A stretch of DNA of 64,000 nucleotides from Flexithrix dorotheae DSM 6795 (GTDB taxonomy: Bacteria; Bacteroidota; Bacteroidia; Cytophagales; Flammeovirgaceae). The notes beneath the pieces were generated by a model that had not been told where the DNA came from, did not search any database, and worked only from the letters and a program-made list of their open reading frames with translations. The translations under genes and the position numbers were made by a program. Location of the stretch: positions 252,778-316,777 of the forward strand of contig NZ_KB903498.1 of the NCBI RefSeq assembly GCF_000379765.1. The letters run 5' to 3'. This document shows positions 17,715 to 27,021 of the stretch, in pieces (the first letter of the stretch is position 1; each line of letters starts with the position of its first letter).

Positions 17715-17777
17715 TACATTTAGGACTTAAATAAATTTCCAATTTCAGGCTATTAAAATTACATTTAGGACTTAAAT
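17715..17777. promoter_or_regulatory. Paired direct repeats, candidate PadR operator (second operon)
   Basis: The 18-mer tacatttaggacttaaat occurs exactly twice, at 17715-17732 and 17760-17777, 45 bp start to start, the second ending 8 bp before the PadR start codon. The shared core TACAWWTAGGA also occurs as a pair, 43 bp apart, before the paralogous operon. Exact duplication in a promoter spacer strongly suggests a protein-binding site. Confidence 0.62.
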
Positions 17778-17785
17778 TGAAAAAC

Positions 17786-18127
17786 ATGGAAAAATATTCT
17801 TTAGGAGAATTTGAGGAAATTGTAATGCTAACAGTAGCCATTCTATATGAGAATGCTTATGGCATCACTATTAAAAAAGAAATTGAAGAGCGGCTCAATC
17901 GGAAAGTTAGTGTAGGGGCTATGCGTACCGCACTTAGCAGGCTGGAAAAGAAAGGGTATCTTGAATCCGAATTGGGAGAAGCTACGGCCATTCGTGGAGG
18001 AAAAAGGAAACGATATTTTAAGGTGACAGTGTATGGAAAAAGAGCACTCGACTATGTAAAATCTACACGCAAACAACTTTGGGATGCCATTCCTCCAATC
18101 GCTTTCGACTTCAAACACCAGTATTAG
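17786..18127 (+). CDS. PadR-family transcriptional regulator
   Basis: 113 residues from ATG 17786. This start matches the paralogue at 5066 (MEKYSLGEFEEIV against MKTYPLGEFEEIV), whereas the upstream TTG at 17777 overlaps the repeat. The winged-helix features are KVSVGAMRTALSRLEKKGYLE and the wing GGKRKRYFKVT. It is probably a dimeric autorepressor that also controls the permease gene 13 bp downstream. The two PadR proteins are close paralogues along their full length. Confidence 0.93.
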   Translation: MEKYSLGEFEEIVMLTVAILYENAYGITIKKEIEERLNRKVSVGAMRTALSRLEKKGYLESELGEATAIRGGKRKRYFKVTVYGKRALDYVKSTRKQLWDAIPPIAFDFKHQY

Positions 18128-18140
18128 GCTTTAGTAAACT

Positions 18141-20723
18141 ATGGAAAAACAAAAACCTGATATTTCGCCCCCAAATTTGCCTCTTAAATTTCTGAGATGG
18201 TTTTGCTCCCCCGATCTACTGGAAGATGTAGAAGGAGATCTATTCGAATTGTTCGAAGAACGGGCTTCCGAAAATCCAGCCAAAGCCCGGAAACTATTCT
18301 TCCTGGATGTCATTCAATTATTCCGGCCTGGTATCATTAAAAACTTTTCATTTTTTCAAATCAGATTCACTATGTTTCAAAATCATATTATTACCGCCTT
18401 CCGACATGCTTTAAAATATAAAGGTTATACCGCTATTAATTTACTGGGCCTGATTGTAGGACTGGCTTCCAGTATCCTGATTTTCAGTTGGGTGGAAGAT
18501 GAGGTTTCCATGAATTCCGGCCATGAAAATGAAGTTTATCAAATCAGAAGAAATATGTATCAGGCCAGTGGTGAAATCCAGACTACAGGGGCTATTCCCC
18601 AGCCACTTGCTGCTGTCTTGGAAAAAGAATATCCGGAAATTGATCACGTGACCCTACTCAGCTGGGGGATGGAAACCCTTTTCAGAATGGATAAGGAGAC
18701 TTCTTATGAAAGTGGAATGTATGCTTCTCAGGATTTTTTTAAAGTTTTTACATTTCGGTTTTTAGCCGGAAATCCCTCAACTGCTTTAGAAGACAAGTAT
18801 TCCATTGTGTTGTCAAAAAGTATGGCGGAACGATTTTTTGGTGGAACTAAGGAGGCTTTGGGAAAAGCCCTGCTTGTGGATGAAAGACAAGAGTTTATAG
18901 TAAGTGGAGTAGTGGAAGATGAAAACACCCACAGTTCTATAACCTTCGACTGGATAATTCCCGCTGATGAATTTATCGCAAGAAATGACTGGGTGGAAAG
19001 TTGGTATAATGGTGGATTTGCCATGTATTTCAGCCTGAAAAATGGTACAAGTATAGTTCCAGTAAATGAAAGAATAGAGCAGGAAATAAATATCCACACG
19101 AACAATGCTGCTGATGAAAGGTTATTTACCCAACCCCTTAAGGAAATCTATCTCTACTCGGAATTTAAAAATGGGGTATCAGTTGGTGGAAGGATTCAGT
19201 ATGTTCGGATACTAACCGGAATAGCCATTTTCCTTCTGCTTATGGCTTCCATTAATTTCATGAACCTAGCTACAGCCAGATCGAGTAGAAGGGCTAAAGA
19301 AGTTGGCATCAGAAAAGTACTTGGTGCACAGAAAAGTCTGATCAGTCAGCAGTTTTTTGTAGAATCCTTCCTACTTTCATTTATTTCAGTGGCAATTGCT
19401 TTATTATTAGTATTCCTGATCCTGCCCTATTTCAACCAGTTGACAGGCAAAGCAATTTCCATTTCCCTGGCAGACCCCAGAATACTTTTATACATTTTGG
19501 GAACTACAGTGGTGGTTGGCTTTCTTTCAGGAAGTTACCCAGCAATTTTACTTCCTTCTTTTGGCATTGTTCCGTCCCTTAAAGGGATGATTAAAGGCAC
19601 AAAATTTAATCATTCTTTTAGAAACAGCCTGGTAGTTTTTCAATTTATTATGGCCATACTCCTGATTATTGGAACCTTTGTAGTGATGAATCAGATTGAC
19701 TATATCCTGAACAAAAATTTAGGGCTAGACAAAGAAAACCTGATCTATTTTGATATTTCTGATGAAATAAGAGGCAAAGAGGAAGCATTAAAAAATGAAT
19801 TAAATGCAATTTCTCAGGTGAAAAATGTATCCTTTACCTCTGGTAACCCACTGAGATACGGACGATCTACCAGCACGGCTGTGTGGGATGGAAAAAACCC
19901 GGATGATGTAGTAGAAATTAACGTTTTGCTCACAGATCCACAGTTTTTTAAAACCATGGGCATGGAACTTTTGGAGGGCAGGGGATTTTCAGAGGAACTG
20001 GCTTCTGATTCGAATGCATTTGTAATCAATGAAGTCGCTGCCAGATTAATTGGTTATGAAAACCCAATTGACCAGCGTTTGGGACTTTGGGGAATAGAAG
20101 GTAGCATAATTGGTGTAGTGAAGAATTTCCATATGAATAGCCTCTATGATCCTATAGAACCGGTGATTATCTGTAATATGCCGGGAAATACCAGTATGGC
20201 CTTTGTTCGGGTATTTGGAGATATACCTACAGCTTTAACAGAGGTAGAAAAAGTGACTAAAAAATTAAGTCCCTCCTACCCCTTCCGATACGAATTTCTG
20301 GATCAGGATTATGCAGCATCCTATCAAAATGAAATGATAGTCGGCAAATTAGTGCGCATTTTTGCGGTAATTTCCATTTTTATTTCCTGTTTAGGTTTAT
20401 TTGGTCTTTCCTCCTTCACCGCAGACCAACGTTCAAAGGAAATTGGTATTAGGAAAATCAATGGAGCAAATTCCTGGGGTTTGGTCTATTTGCTTTCAAA
20501 AAATTACACTAAGCTTATCATTATTGCCTTTTTTATGGCTGTTCCGCTTTCCTATTATTTAGCTTCTAAATGGCTGGAGAACTTTGCTTTCCATTTCAAT
20601 ATGAACGTTTCCATTTTCATATTGGCGGGAATCGTTGCCTTTCTCATAGGGGCATTAACCGTAAGTTTTAAGTCTTTTCAGGCAGCTTCAGTCAATCCGA
20701 TAAAAACCTTAAAAGATGAATAA
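18141..20723 (+). CDS. MacB/FtsX-like ABC transporter permease with N-terminal prefix domain
   Basis: 860 residues, paralogous to the permease at 5401. The prefix domain (residues 1-75) has LRWFCSPDLLEDVEGDLFE. Then come a membrane anchor (YTAINLLGLIVGLASSILIF), a MacB periplasmic domain, an FtsX block with RRAKEVGIRKVLGAQK, another periplasmic domain, and a C-terminal FtsX block with QRSKEIGIRKINGAN. No nucleotide-binding domain is present, so an ATPase from elsewhere must energise it. The upstream PadR gene and repeat pair give the likely control. Confidence 0.9.
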   Translation: MEKQKPDISPPNLPLKFLRWFCSPDLLEDVEGDLFELFEERASENPAKARKLFFLDVIQLFRPGIIKNFSFFQIRFTMFQNHIITAFRHALKYKGYTAINLLGLIVGLASSILIFSWVEDEVSMNSGHENEVYQIRRNMYQASGEIQTTGAIPQPLAAVLEKEYPEIDHVTLLSWGMETLFRMDKETSYESGMYASQDFFKVFTFRFLAGNPSTALEDKYSIVLSKSMAERFFGGTKEALGKALLVDERQEFIVSGVVEDENTHSSITFDWIIPADEFIARNDWVESWYNGGFAMYFSLKNGTSIVPVNERIEQEINIHTNNAADERLFTQPLKEIYLYSEFKNGVSVGGRIQYVRILTGIAIFLLLMASINFMNLATARSSRRAKEVGIRKVLGAQKSLISQQFFVESFLLSFISVAIALLLVFLILPYFNQLTGKAISISLADPRILLYILGTTVVVGFLSGSYPAILLPSFGIVPSLKGMIKGTKFNHSFRNSLVVFQFIMAILLIIGTFVVMNQIDYILNKNLGLDKENLIYFDISDEIRGKEEALKNELNAISQVKNVSFTSGNPLRYGRSTSTAVWDGKNPDDVVEINVLLTDPQFFKTMGMELLEGRGFSEELASDSNAFVINEVAARLIGYENPIDQRLGLWGIEGSIIGVVKNFHMNSLYDPIEPVIICNMPGNTSMAFVRVFGDIPTALTEVEKVTKKLSPSYPFRYEFLDQDYAASYQNEMIVGKLVRIFAVISIFISCLGLFGLSSFTADQRSKEIGIRKINGANSWGLVYLLSKNYTKLIIIAFFMAVPLSYYLASKWLENFAFHFNMNVSIFILAGIVAFLIGALTVSFKSFQAASVNPIKTLKDE

Positions 20724-20867
20724 CTTCAAAACCAACTGACCTTTTCAAACTCTTTTAATGGTATCCGTTAGTCATTTAATCTAATCGGACAAATCAATTT
20801 TAAAAAAAAATCTTTTTGTTACCTGTAATAATTTCTGATATGGGCCACTGAACAAGAAAATTATTTG

Positions 20868-21191
20868 ATGGAAAAATTCATCGCTGAGTATGCCCGTATA
20901 TACAGATTTCTATACCCACTTATTTTCCTGTTTTTTACATTGGGAATTTTTAGTATAGAAATAAATAAACCCAGTTTAGGGGAAAAATTAATTCAGCGTA
21001 TCATGGAAAATCCGGAAACCTTGTTGGTGGGAGGTTTGCCCATACTTTGGATAAGTGCTGCAGTCATTATTCTGGGAGCCACCTCCTATTTTAGCGGTAT
21101 ACTCTACAAATTTGATTTGAAAATTATATACGGTCCTGTTTTAAATAAAATTGATGAACTTATTTCCGACATGGAAGAACTCCGGCACTAA
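20868..21191 (+). CDS. Small membrane protein of unknown function
   Basis: 107 residues from ATG 20868. Two hydrophobic segments (FLYPLIFLFFTLGIF near the N-terminus and LPILWISAAVIILGATSYF in the middle) flank a charged loop, and the C-terminus is charged. No family was recognised. It lies 144 bp downstream of the permease gene on the same strand; whether it belongs to that operon is unclear. Confidence 0.5.
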   Translation: MEKFIAEYARIYRFLYPLIFLFFTLGIFSIEINKPSLGEKLIQRIMENPETLLVGGLPILWISAAVIILGATSYFSGILYKFDLKIIYGPVLNKIDELISDMEELRH

Positions 21192-21584
21192 CCCTGTTTT
21201 TGATTTCTCCAAATCAGAAAAAATAAGCAATTTTTAAATTTATTTTAATTTTATGAACAAATCGATGGAAAGTAGGTTAAAATAATATTACTTTATACCT
21301 ATAATTAACTTCTCTAACCCGCCCATTAACACTTATTGAGCCTTAAACTCTCAATTTGCGCTACATTTTTGCGCTTTTTTCAGCGAAAAACTCATAATTA
21401 ATTAAAAATTCATGCAAAAGGATGCATGTTTATTCTTTTTTTTGTTTATTTGTTTCAACAAACTTCAAAAAACAGGATGGGATGCCAAAATCTCCTGAAC
21501 TTTTCAGGAGAATTCTTAAAAACCCAATTCCTAAAAACCCTTATTCCTTAACTAGCGTGAGACACAAATTAACAAAGTAAACCC
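21192..21584. other. Leader region of locus 1, 393 bp, with hairpins
   Basis: No gene seen. A perfect hairpin TCTCCTGAA-ctt-TTCAGGAGA lies at 21491-21511, 74 bp before the sigma-factor start, and could influence its mRNA. A weaker stem (TTTTT-g-CGCT with AGCGAAAAA, 21366-21390) resembles a terminator for upstream transcription. The rest is AT-rich. Confidence 0.45.
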
Positions 21585-22181
21585 ATGGCATCGTTAGAAA
21601 ATGAATATATGATTTGGCTAATGCTCAAAAGAGGACAGCCCGAATCTATTGATTTAATGGTAACCACCTATTATGGCGATCTTTACTATTATGGGCTGAA
21701 ATTATCACAAGATAATGCCCTTGTGGAGGATTGCATCCAGGAGGTTTTGGTGAACATGTGGGAAAAGAGATCAACACTGGAGGAAATATTTAGCCTTAAA
21801 CCCTACCTTATTAAATCTCTGAAAAGAAGATTGATCAGGAAACTGTCCAACCAACAAAGGGAAATAGACCAAAATAAAGAAATTAGTACACAAACACCTT
21901 TGTTTTCCTTTTCTAAAGAGGATACCATCATTACCCAACAGGATAGTGAACTCAAAAGACGCCAGCTTTTGGCGGCCCTTTCCAAATTATCAAACCGGCA
22001 ACGGGAAATTATTTATCTCAAATTTTATGGAGAACTCGATTATGAAGAAATTGTAGAGGTTATGGCTCTGAAAAGACAGTCGGTTCACAATCTCTTGCAG
22101 GAAGCAATTAAGTCTTTAAGGAATAACTTCTTTGAAATAAATAATATCGTAAACCTGAAAAACTGGCAAAAAGCCGTATAA
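21585..22181 (+). CDS. ECF-type RNA polymerase sigma factor (Bacteroidota SusCD-associated)
   Basis: 198 residues. Region 2 is visible as YYGDLYYYGLKLSQDNALVE followed by CIQEVLVNMWEKR (about 28-65). Region 4 has LSKLSNRQREIIYLKFYGEL and the HTH segment YEEIVEVMALKRQSVHNLLQ (about 130-180). There is no sigma region 3, as expected for ECF factors. The FecR gene follows 127 bp downstream, then SusC and SusD, the standard order of a trans-envelope regulatory circuit for a polysaccharide utilisation locus. Confidence 0.95.
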   Translation: MASLENEYMIWLMLKRGQPESIDLMVTTYYGDLYYYGLKLSQDNALVEDCIQEVLVNMWEKRSTLEEIFSLKPYLIKSLKRRLIRKLSNQQREIDQNKEISTQTPLFSFSKEDTIITQQDSELKRRQLLAALSKLSNRQREIIYLKFYGELDYEEIVEVMALKRQSVHNLLQEAIKSLRNNFFEINNIVNLKNWQKAV

Positions 22182-22308
22182 TAACAAAAATAATTACGCT
22201 GATAATCAGGCAGTTACAATTTCTTCAAAAAAAACTTCAGAAAAACCCAGTAAGCAAAGCAAATTTTTGTATCCCGTGTGTGAAAAATCAAAAAGTAGTT
22301 TAGGTAAA

Positions 22309-23382
22309 ATGGAATTCAAGAATTATACAATAGAGGATTTTGTTTGTGATGAGTCTTTCAATAATTATGTATTTCATTCCAATAAGGCACATTTTGAATT
22401 TTGGGAGGAGTGGATAAGCAACAATCCGTACAGAAAGAATGAAGTTGAAAAAGCTACTCAAATTATTTTACAGTTATACCCAAGAAAAAAGGAGGTCATC
22501 CCTGAGGATCATTTATTGGATGTAAGTGCAAATATTCACAAGATGATTTCCAAAAAAAATAGAGGATACCATGTAGATAAAGCTGAAAATATTAAAACTT
22601 TCTGGACATCCTTTAAAAGTAATGGACGTAAATATGCGGCTTCTCTTTCTATTTTGTGCCTGGTTTCAATAGGGATAATGTTCTATATCTCCCAAAAAGG
22701 TAACCAAAATACCGAAAAAAAGGAGATAGTTTCAACCGAAGAACGCACAGTACCCAGGGGGCAAAAACTTACCCTCAACCTCAGTGATGGATCTGTGGTT
22801 AAATTAAATTCGGAAAGTAGTATCAGGTTTCCTCATAATTTTTCCAGAACGGAAAGAATCGTTTATCTGGAAGGCGAAGCATTTTTTGACATTGCCAGAG
22901 ATACCAACCGACCATTTATTATTCAGACAGGAAATGTAAAAACTACTGTTTTAGGAACTTCATTCAATATAAATTCATACAACCTTAACAACGTGCAGGT
23001 GGCTGTAAACTCGGGAAAAGTTAAGGTAGAAAACATGGATATTCCTACACAGCAGGAGTTTTTAAATGCCAAAGAATTATTGATTGTGAGGGATGGGGAT
23101 TTCACCAGGAGTACCATAAACGAGGAGAAGGAAAATAAATATTTTGGTTGGAAAGAAGGAGTGCTGTATTTCAACAAATCCAGCCTTGCAGAACTGAAGG
23201 ATAAAATTGAGCGCTGGTATGATGTAAAGGTAATTGTTGAAAATGAAGAGTTTATGCCGGGAAATTTTACCGGACAATACAAAAATAAAAATTTATATGT
23301 GGTGATGGAAGGGATTAGTTTTTCTTCCAATTTCACATTTAACCTTAAAAATAAACAACTGATTATTACTGGTAAACCATAA
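22309..23382 (+). CDS. FecR-family anti-sigma factor
   Basis: 357 residues from ATG 22309. This start places the conserved cytoplasmic N-terminus (YTIEDFVCDESFNNYVFH) first, as in the paralogue at 32424. One transmembrane segment lies near residues 107-127 (ASLSILCLVSIGIMFYI). The periplasmic FecR domain follows (RTVPRGQKLTLNLSDGSVV, then FFDIARDTNRPFIIQTG and VLGTSFNI), then a C-terminal STN-like module (LKDKIERWYDVKV). It is expected to hold the upstream sigma factor inactive until the STN domain of SusC signals substrate binding. Confidence 0.94.
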   Translation: MEFKNYTIEDFVCDESFNNYVFHSNKAHFEFWEEWISNNPYRKNEVEKATQIILQLYPRKKEVIPEDHLLDVSANIHKMISKKNRGYHVDKAENIKTFWTSFKSNGRKYAASLSILCLVSIGIMFYISQKGNQNTEKKEIVSTEERTVPRGQKLTLNLSDGSVVKLNSESSIRFPHNFSRTERIVYLEGEAFFDIARDTNRPFIIQTGNVKTTVLGTSFNINSYNLNNVQVAVNSGKVKVENMDIPTQQEFLNAKELLIVRDGDFTRSTINEEKENKYFGWKEGVLYFNKSSLAELKDKIERWYDVKVIVENEEFMPGNFTGQYKNKNLYVVMEGISFSSNFTFNLKNKQLIITGKP

Positions 23383-23552
23383 AATAAAAGCTTATGAAGA
23401 GAACAAATACAACTTAAGATTACCCACTGATAATTTTTACTGAACAAAGATCATAAAAAAGTAAATGCCGGCAATTTGTGGAAGGAGAGCCGACATTCAC
23501 GAGATGTTATGGCTTTGTCGAATTTTTTATTCACCCAAAACCATATAAATGT

Positions 23553-26500
23553 ATGAAATGGATATTAATACGACAAATTTTTATTATGTCAAGATTCTTA
23601 TTTTACGGAATTTTCATTCAATGCATGCTCGCATCGGTGCTTTTGGCAGGAGATGGTGTAGCACAAAAAACCAGCATTGAAGACATTTATCTCTCTTTGG
23701 ATTTAAATGATATCACCCTAAAAGAAGCCTTTGAGGTAATTGGTGATAAAACCAATTTTGATTTTGCATTTAATGATGCACGAGTAAATGAAAATGTTAA
23801 AATTAGCGTATCAGCCACAAATAAATCGCTTGCAGATGTTTTAAGAAGTATTTCTAAAAACAAAAAACTGCGATTTAAACGTGTGGATGAAGTAATACAC
23901 GTCAACCGAAAACAAAAGAGGCTTTTTGGTGCTTTTGGAGTAGAAGAGGTAATCATCCAGCAAACTCAGGTTAGTGGGGTGGTAACTACTGCAGAAGAGG
24001 GAGAGCCACTACCAGGGGTAAGTGTAATTGTGGAAGGTACATCACAGGGAACTGTTACTGATATTGATGGAAAATATACTATTGAAGTGCCAAGCAATGC
24101 CAGTATTCAATTCTCTTACATTGGTTACCTGTCTCAAACAATAGAAGTTGGAAACCAAAGCCAAATCAATGTAGCGCTTGAAGCAGATGTACAACAACTG
24201 GAAGAAGTGGTAGTAACTGCTTTTGGTCTGGAGCAAGAAAAGAAAGCGCTGGGTTATTCCGTAACTCAGGTTGGTGGTGAAGAATTTACTGAATCCAGAA
24301 CAATCAACCTGGGTAGTGCACTTTCAGGTAAAGTGGCTGGTGTAAATGTATCTCCTCCTGCTTCTGGTGCTGCTGGTTCAACAAGGGTAGTGATTAGAGG
24401 TGGATCTTCTCTAAGTGGTAACGATCAACCATTATACGTAATCAACGGTGTACCAATGGACAATTCAAACCTGGGTTCTGCCGGAATGTGGGGTGGTAAT
24501 GACAACGGAGACGGTCTTTCTTCCATTAACCCGGATGATATAGAAAGCATCTCTGTATTGAAAGGAGCAACAGCTTCTGCTTTATATGGATCAAGAGCTT
24601 CTAATGGTGTAATTTTGATTACTACCAAAGGAGGAAAAGCCGGTAACATGCAGGTTACTTTTAACTCTAACTTTACTGTTGACAGAGTTAACGATCTAAC
24701 AGATTGGCAAACTGAGTATGGACATGGTATCCAGGGAACAAAACCAACCACACAGGAAAGTGCTTTAGCCAATGGACAAAATTCATGGGGTGCAAGATTA
24801 GATGGCACGAATGTAATTCAGTTTGATGGGGTAGAAAGACCTTATTCCAACGTAGGAGAAGGAATAAATGATTTCTATAGAACAGGTCATACCTGGACCA
24901 ATACTTTAAGTTTTTCAGGTGGTAATGAACTGATGAATTACAGGGTATCTGCATCAGATTTGAGTAATGAAGATATTGTACCAAATTCAGGATTTGACAG
25001 AAGAATGTTGAATGCTAACCTTGGTGGAAAATTTGGAAAATTAGAACTGAAAGTTACCGCTCAGTACTCTAAAGAAAATGCTCAAAACAGACCGAGATTA
25101 TCAGATTCTCCGGGTAATGCCAATGCTACTGTAATGATGAAATCTCCTGCAATTTCATTTGAAACCTTGAAAGGAACCACAGATAAACTGGGAGCAAAAG
25201 AAGACGGATTTGAATTAAGACACCAGGGAAATACATTTGCCCAAAACCCCTACTGGGCGGCCTACCAGTACGAAAGACTGGATGAAAAGGACAGGATAAT
25301 GGGAAATGTACAATTGAAGTATAACATTACTGATTGGTTATATATTCAAGGTCGTGTGGGAACAGATGTTATTTCCGTGGATTTTAGAAATGTTGCCGAA
25401 CCTTATGGTACTGCTTACAGACCATTAGGACAAATCTATGAAGTTTCGAGAAAAATCAGGGAAGATAATGCTGATGTATTTGTTGGCTTTAATAAAGAAT
25501 TTGGAACTTTTGGTGTAGATGTATTATTGGGAGGAAACAGGATGAGGAGATCGAATGAAAATTATCAGGTAGGTGGTGTTAACCTTGTCATTCCATTTTT
25601 TCACTCTGTAAATAATGTGAACCCTGACAACAGAAACTACACTTATGGCTTCAGTGAATATGGAATAAACTCCGTTTTTGGTTCAGCCAATTTCTCATAT
25701 AACGGATATTTATTCTTAAATGTAACAGGTAGACAAGATAATTTTTCAACTCTGTCGAAGGAAAATAATTCCATTTTTTATCCTTCAGTTGGCTTAAGTT
25801 ACGTGCTGTCTGATATGGTTTCATTACCATCAGCATTCTCTTTTGCAAAACTGAGAGCTTCATGGGCTCAAGTGGGAGGTGGTACACCAGATCCATATAT
25901 TTTAAATCTAACTTATGGTTTAAATCCTAATAGCCTTGCGGGTGCTACAAGAGGTAGTATTTCAAATGGTTCTATTCCTAATAGCTCACTACAGCCATAC
26001 CTGACTACTGAATACGAAATTGGAGCAGATTTGAGATTCTTCAACAATCGATTGGGTGTAGATGTGGCCTATTATGATAGGACAACAAGAGACGATATTT
26101 TAAGTGCTACAATTTCAAGATCTTCTGGTTTTGGAAGCACCTTAATTAACGTTGGTGAATTGAATAATAAAGGTGTAGAATTACTGGTACGTGGAACACC
26201 TGTTCAAACTAATGATGTTACATGGGAAATTTCATTCAACATGGCAAATAATATCAGTGAAGCCGTTAACTTGGGTACTGATGCCGCTGGTGAACCTATC
26301 GAAACATTAAATTTGGATCAGGCTCGTACGCTACAAGAAAGAATCAGACATGATGTTGGCCAGCCTTTAGGCTTAATCGCAGGTTACAGACATCAAACTA
26401 TCAACGGTCAAAAAGTATATGATGAAAATGGCTATCCTGTAAGAGGAGATTTTGAAGTTTTGGCTGAAGGTAGACACCCATTCAGTGCTGGTCTTAGCAA

Positions 26501-26999
26501 CTCATTTAAGTACAAAAATTTCAATCTTGATTTCTTGATTGATATGCGAAGTGGGGGTTCAATCTACACCGGAACAAATGTACTGGCTTATGCCTTTGGT
26601 ATGCATAAAGAGACCTTACCTGGTAGGGAAACTGGCTTAACTGTAAGTGGAGTAGACACAGAAGGAGCACCTCTTACTGTAGATATTCCAGCAGAAAATG
26701 TAGCAGCTTACTATGGTAGATATAATGACATTACTGAATATTTCGTGTACAATGCATCATTCGGAAAATTAAGACAATTATCTATCGGTTATACCCTTCC
26801 GAATTCTGTATTAGCCAATACTCCAATTAAATCTGCCAACATTTCGATTGTAGGAAGGAATTTATTATTGCTTTGGTCTAATGTTCCTAATGTTGATCCT
26901 GAATCTGCTTATACTGCAAGTTCTGGTTCTCAAGGGTTGGAATATTTTGCACTTCCTCCTGTAAGAAATTTTGGTTTCAATTTATCTATGTCATTTTAA
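23553..26999 (+). CDS. susC: SusC-like TonB-linked outer membrane protein with STN domain
   Basis: 1148 residues from ATG 23553, matching the N-terminus of the paralogue at 33756 (RQIFIMSRF against RQIYIMSKY). After the signal peptide (to about residue 40) come an STN domain (SLDLNDITLKEAFEVIGDKT), a carboxypeptidase-regulatory-like domain (VSGVVTTAEEGEPLPGVSV), a TonB plug (SGKVAGVNV to GSRASNGVILITTKGG), and a long beta-barrel ending in FNLSMSF with a terminal aromatic. It imports oligosaccharides with the SusD partner and signals through FecR. An imperfect hairpin lies in the leader at 23464-23497. The adjacent GH92 gene suggests alpha-mannosides as cargo. Confidence 0.95.
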   Translation: MKWILIRQIFIMSRFLFYGIFIQCMLASVLLAGDGVAQKTSIEDIYLSLDLNDITLKEAFEVIGDKTNFDFAFNDARVNENVKISVSATNKSLADVLRSISKNKKLRFKRVDEVIHVNRKQKRLFGAFGVEEVIIQQTQVSGVVTTAEEGEPLPGVSVIVEGTSQGTVTDIDGKYTIEVPSNASIQFSYIGYLSQTIEVGNQSQINVALEADVQQLEEVVVTAFGLEQEKKALGYSVTQVGGEEFTESRTINLGSALSGKVAGVNVSPPASGAAGSTRVVIRGGSSLSGNDQPLYVINGVPMDNSNLGSAGMWGGNDNGDGLSSINPDDIESISVLKGATASALYGSRASNGVILITTKGGKAGNMQVTFNSNFTVDRVNDLTDWQTEYGHGIQGTKPTTQESALANGQNSWGARLDGTNVIQFDGVERPYSNVGEGINDFYRTGHTWTNTLSFSGGNELMNYRVSASDLSNEDIVPNSGFDRRMLNANLGGKFGKLELKVTAQYSKENAQNRPRLSDSPGNANATVMMKSPAISFETLKGTTDKLGAKEDGFELRHQGNTFAQNPYWAAYQYERLDEKDRIMGNVQLKYNITDWLYIQGRVGTDVISVDFRNVAEPYGTAYRPLGQIYEVSRKIREDNADVFVGFNKEFGTFGVDVLLGGNRMRRSNENYQVGGVNLVIPFFHSVNNVNPDNRNYTYGFSEYGINSVFGSANFSYNGYLFLNVTGRQDNFSTLSKENNSIFYPSVGLSYVLSDMVSLPSAFSFAKLRASWAQVGGGTPDPYILNLTYGLNPNSLAGATRGSISNGSIPNSSLQPYLTTEYEIGADLRFFNNRLGVDVAYYDRTTRDDILSATISRSSGFGSTLINVGELNNKGVELLVRGTPVQTNDVTWEISFNMANNISEAVNLGTDAAGEPIETLNLDQARTLQERIRHDVGQPLGLIAGYRHQTINGQKVYDENGYPVRGDFEVLAEGRHPFSAGLSNSFKYKNFNLDFLIDMRSGGSIYTGTNVLAYAFGMHKETLPGRETGLTVSGVDTEGAPLTVDIPAENVAAYYGRYNDITEYFVYNASFGKLRQLSIGYTLPNSVLANTPIKSANISIVGRNLLLLWSNVPNVDPESAYTASSGSQGLEYFALPPVRNFGFNLSMSF

Positions 27000-27021
27000 A
27001 TAAAGAAATATATATAGAAAT

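Noticed and set aside
22923-23447. 174-codon open frame antisense to the FecR gene
   Set aside because: It is a mirror of the coding FecR frame with no recognisable domains, as are the other long antisense frames in susC and the permease genes.
23478-23552. Upstream start for the first SusC adding 25 residues
   Set aside because: The N-terminus of the paralogue at 33756 aligns to the internal ATG at 23553, which also gives a correct signal peptide.
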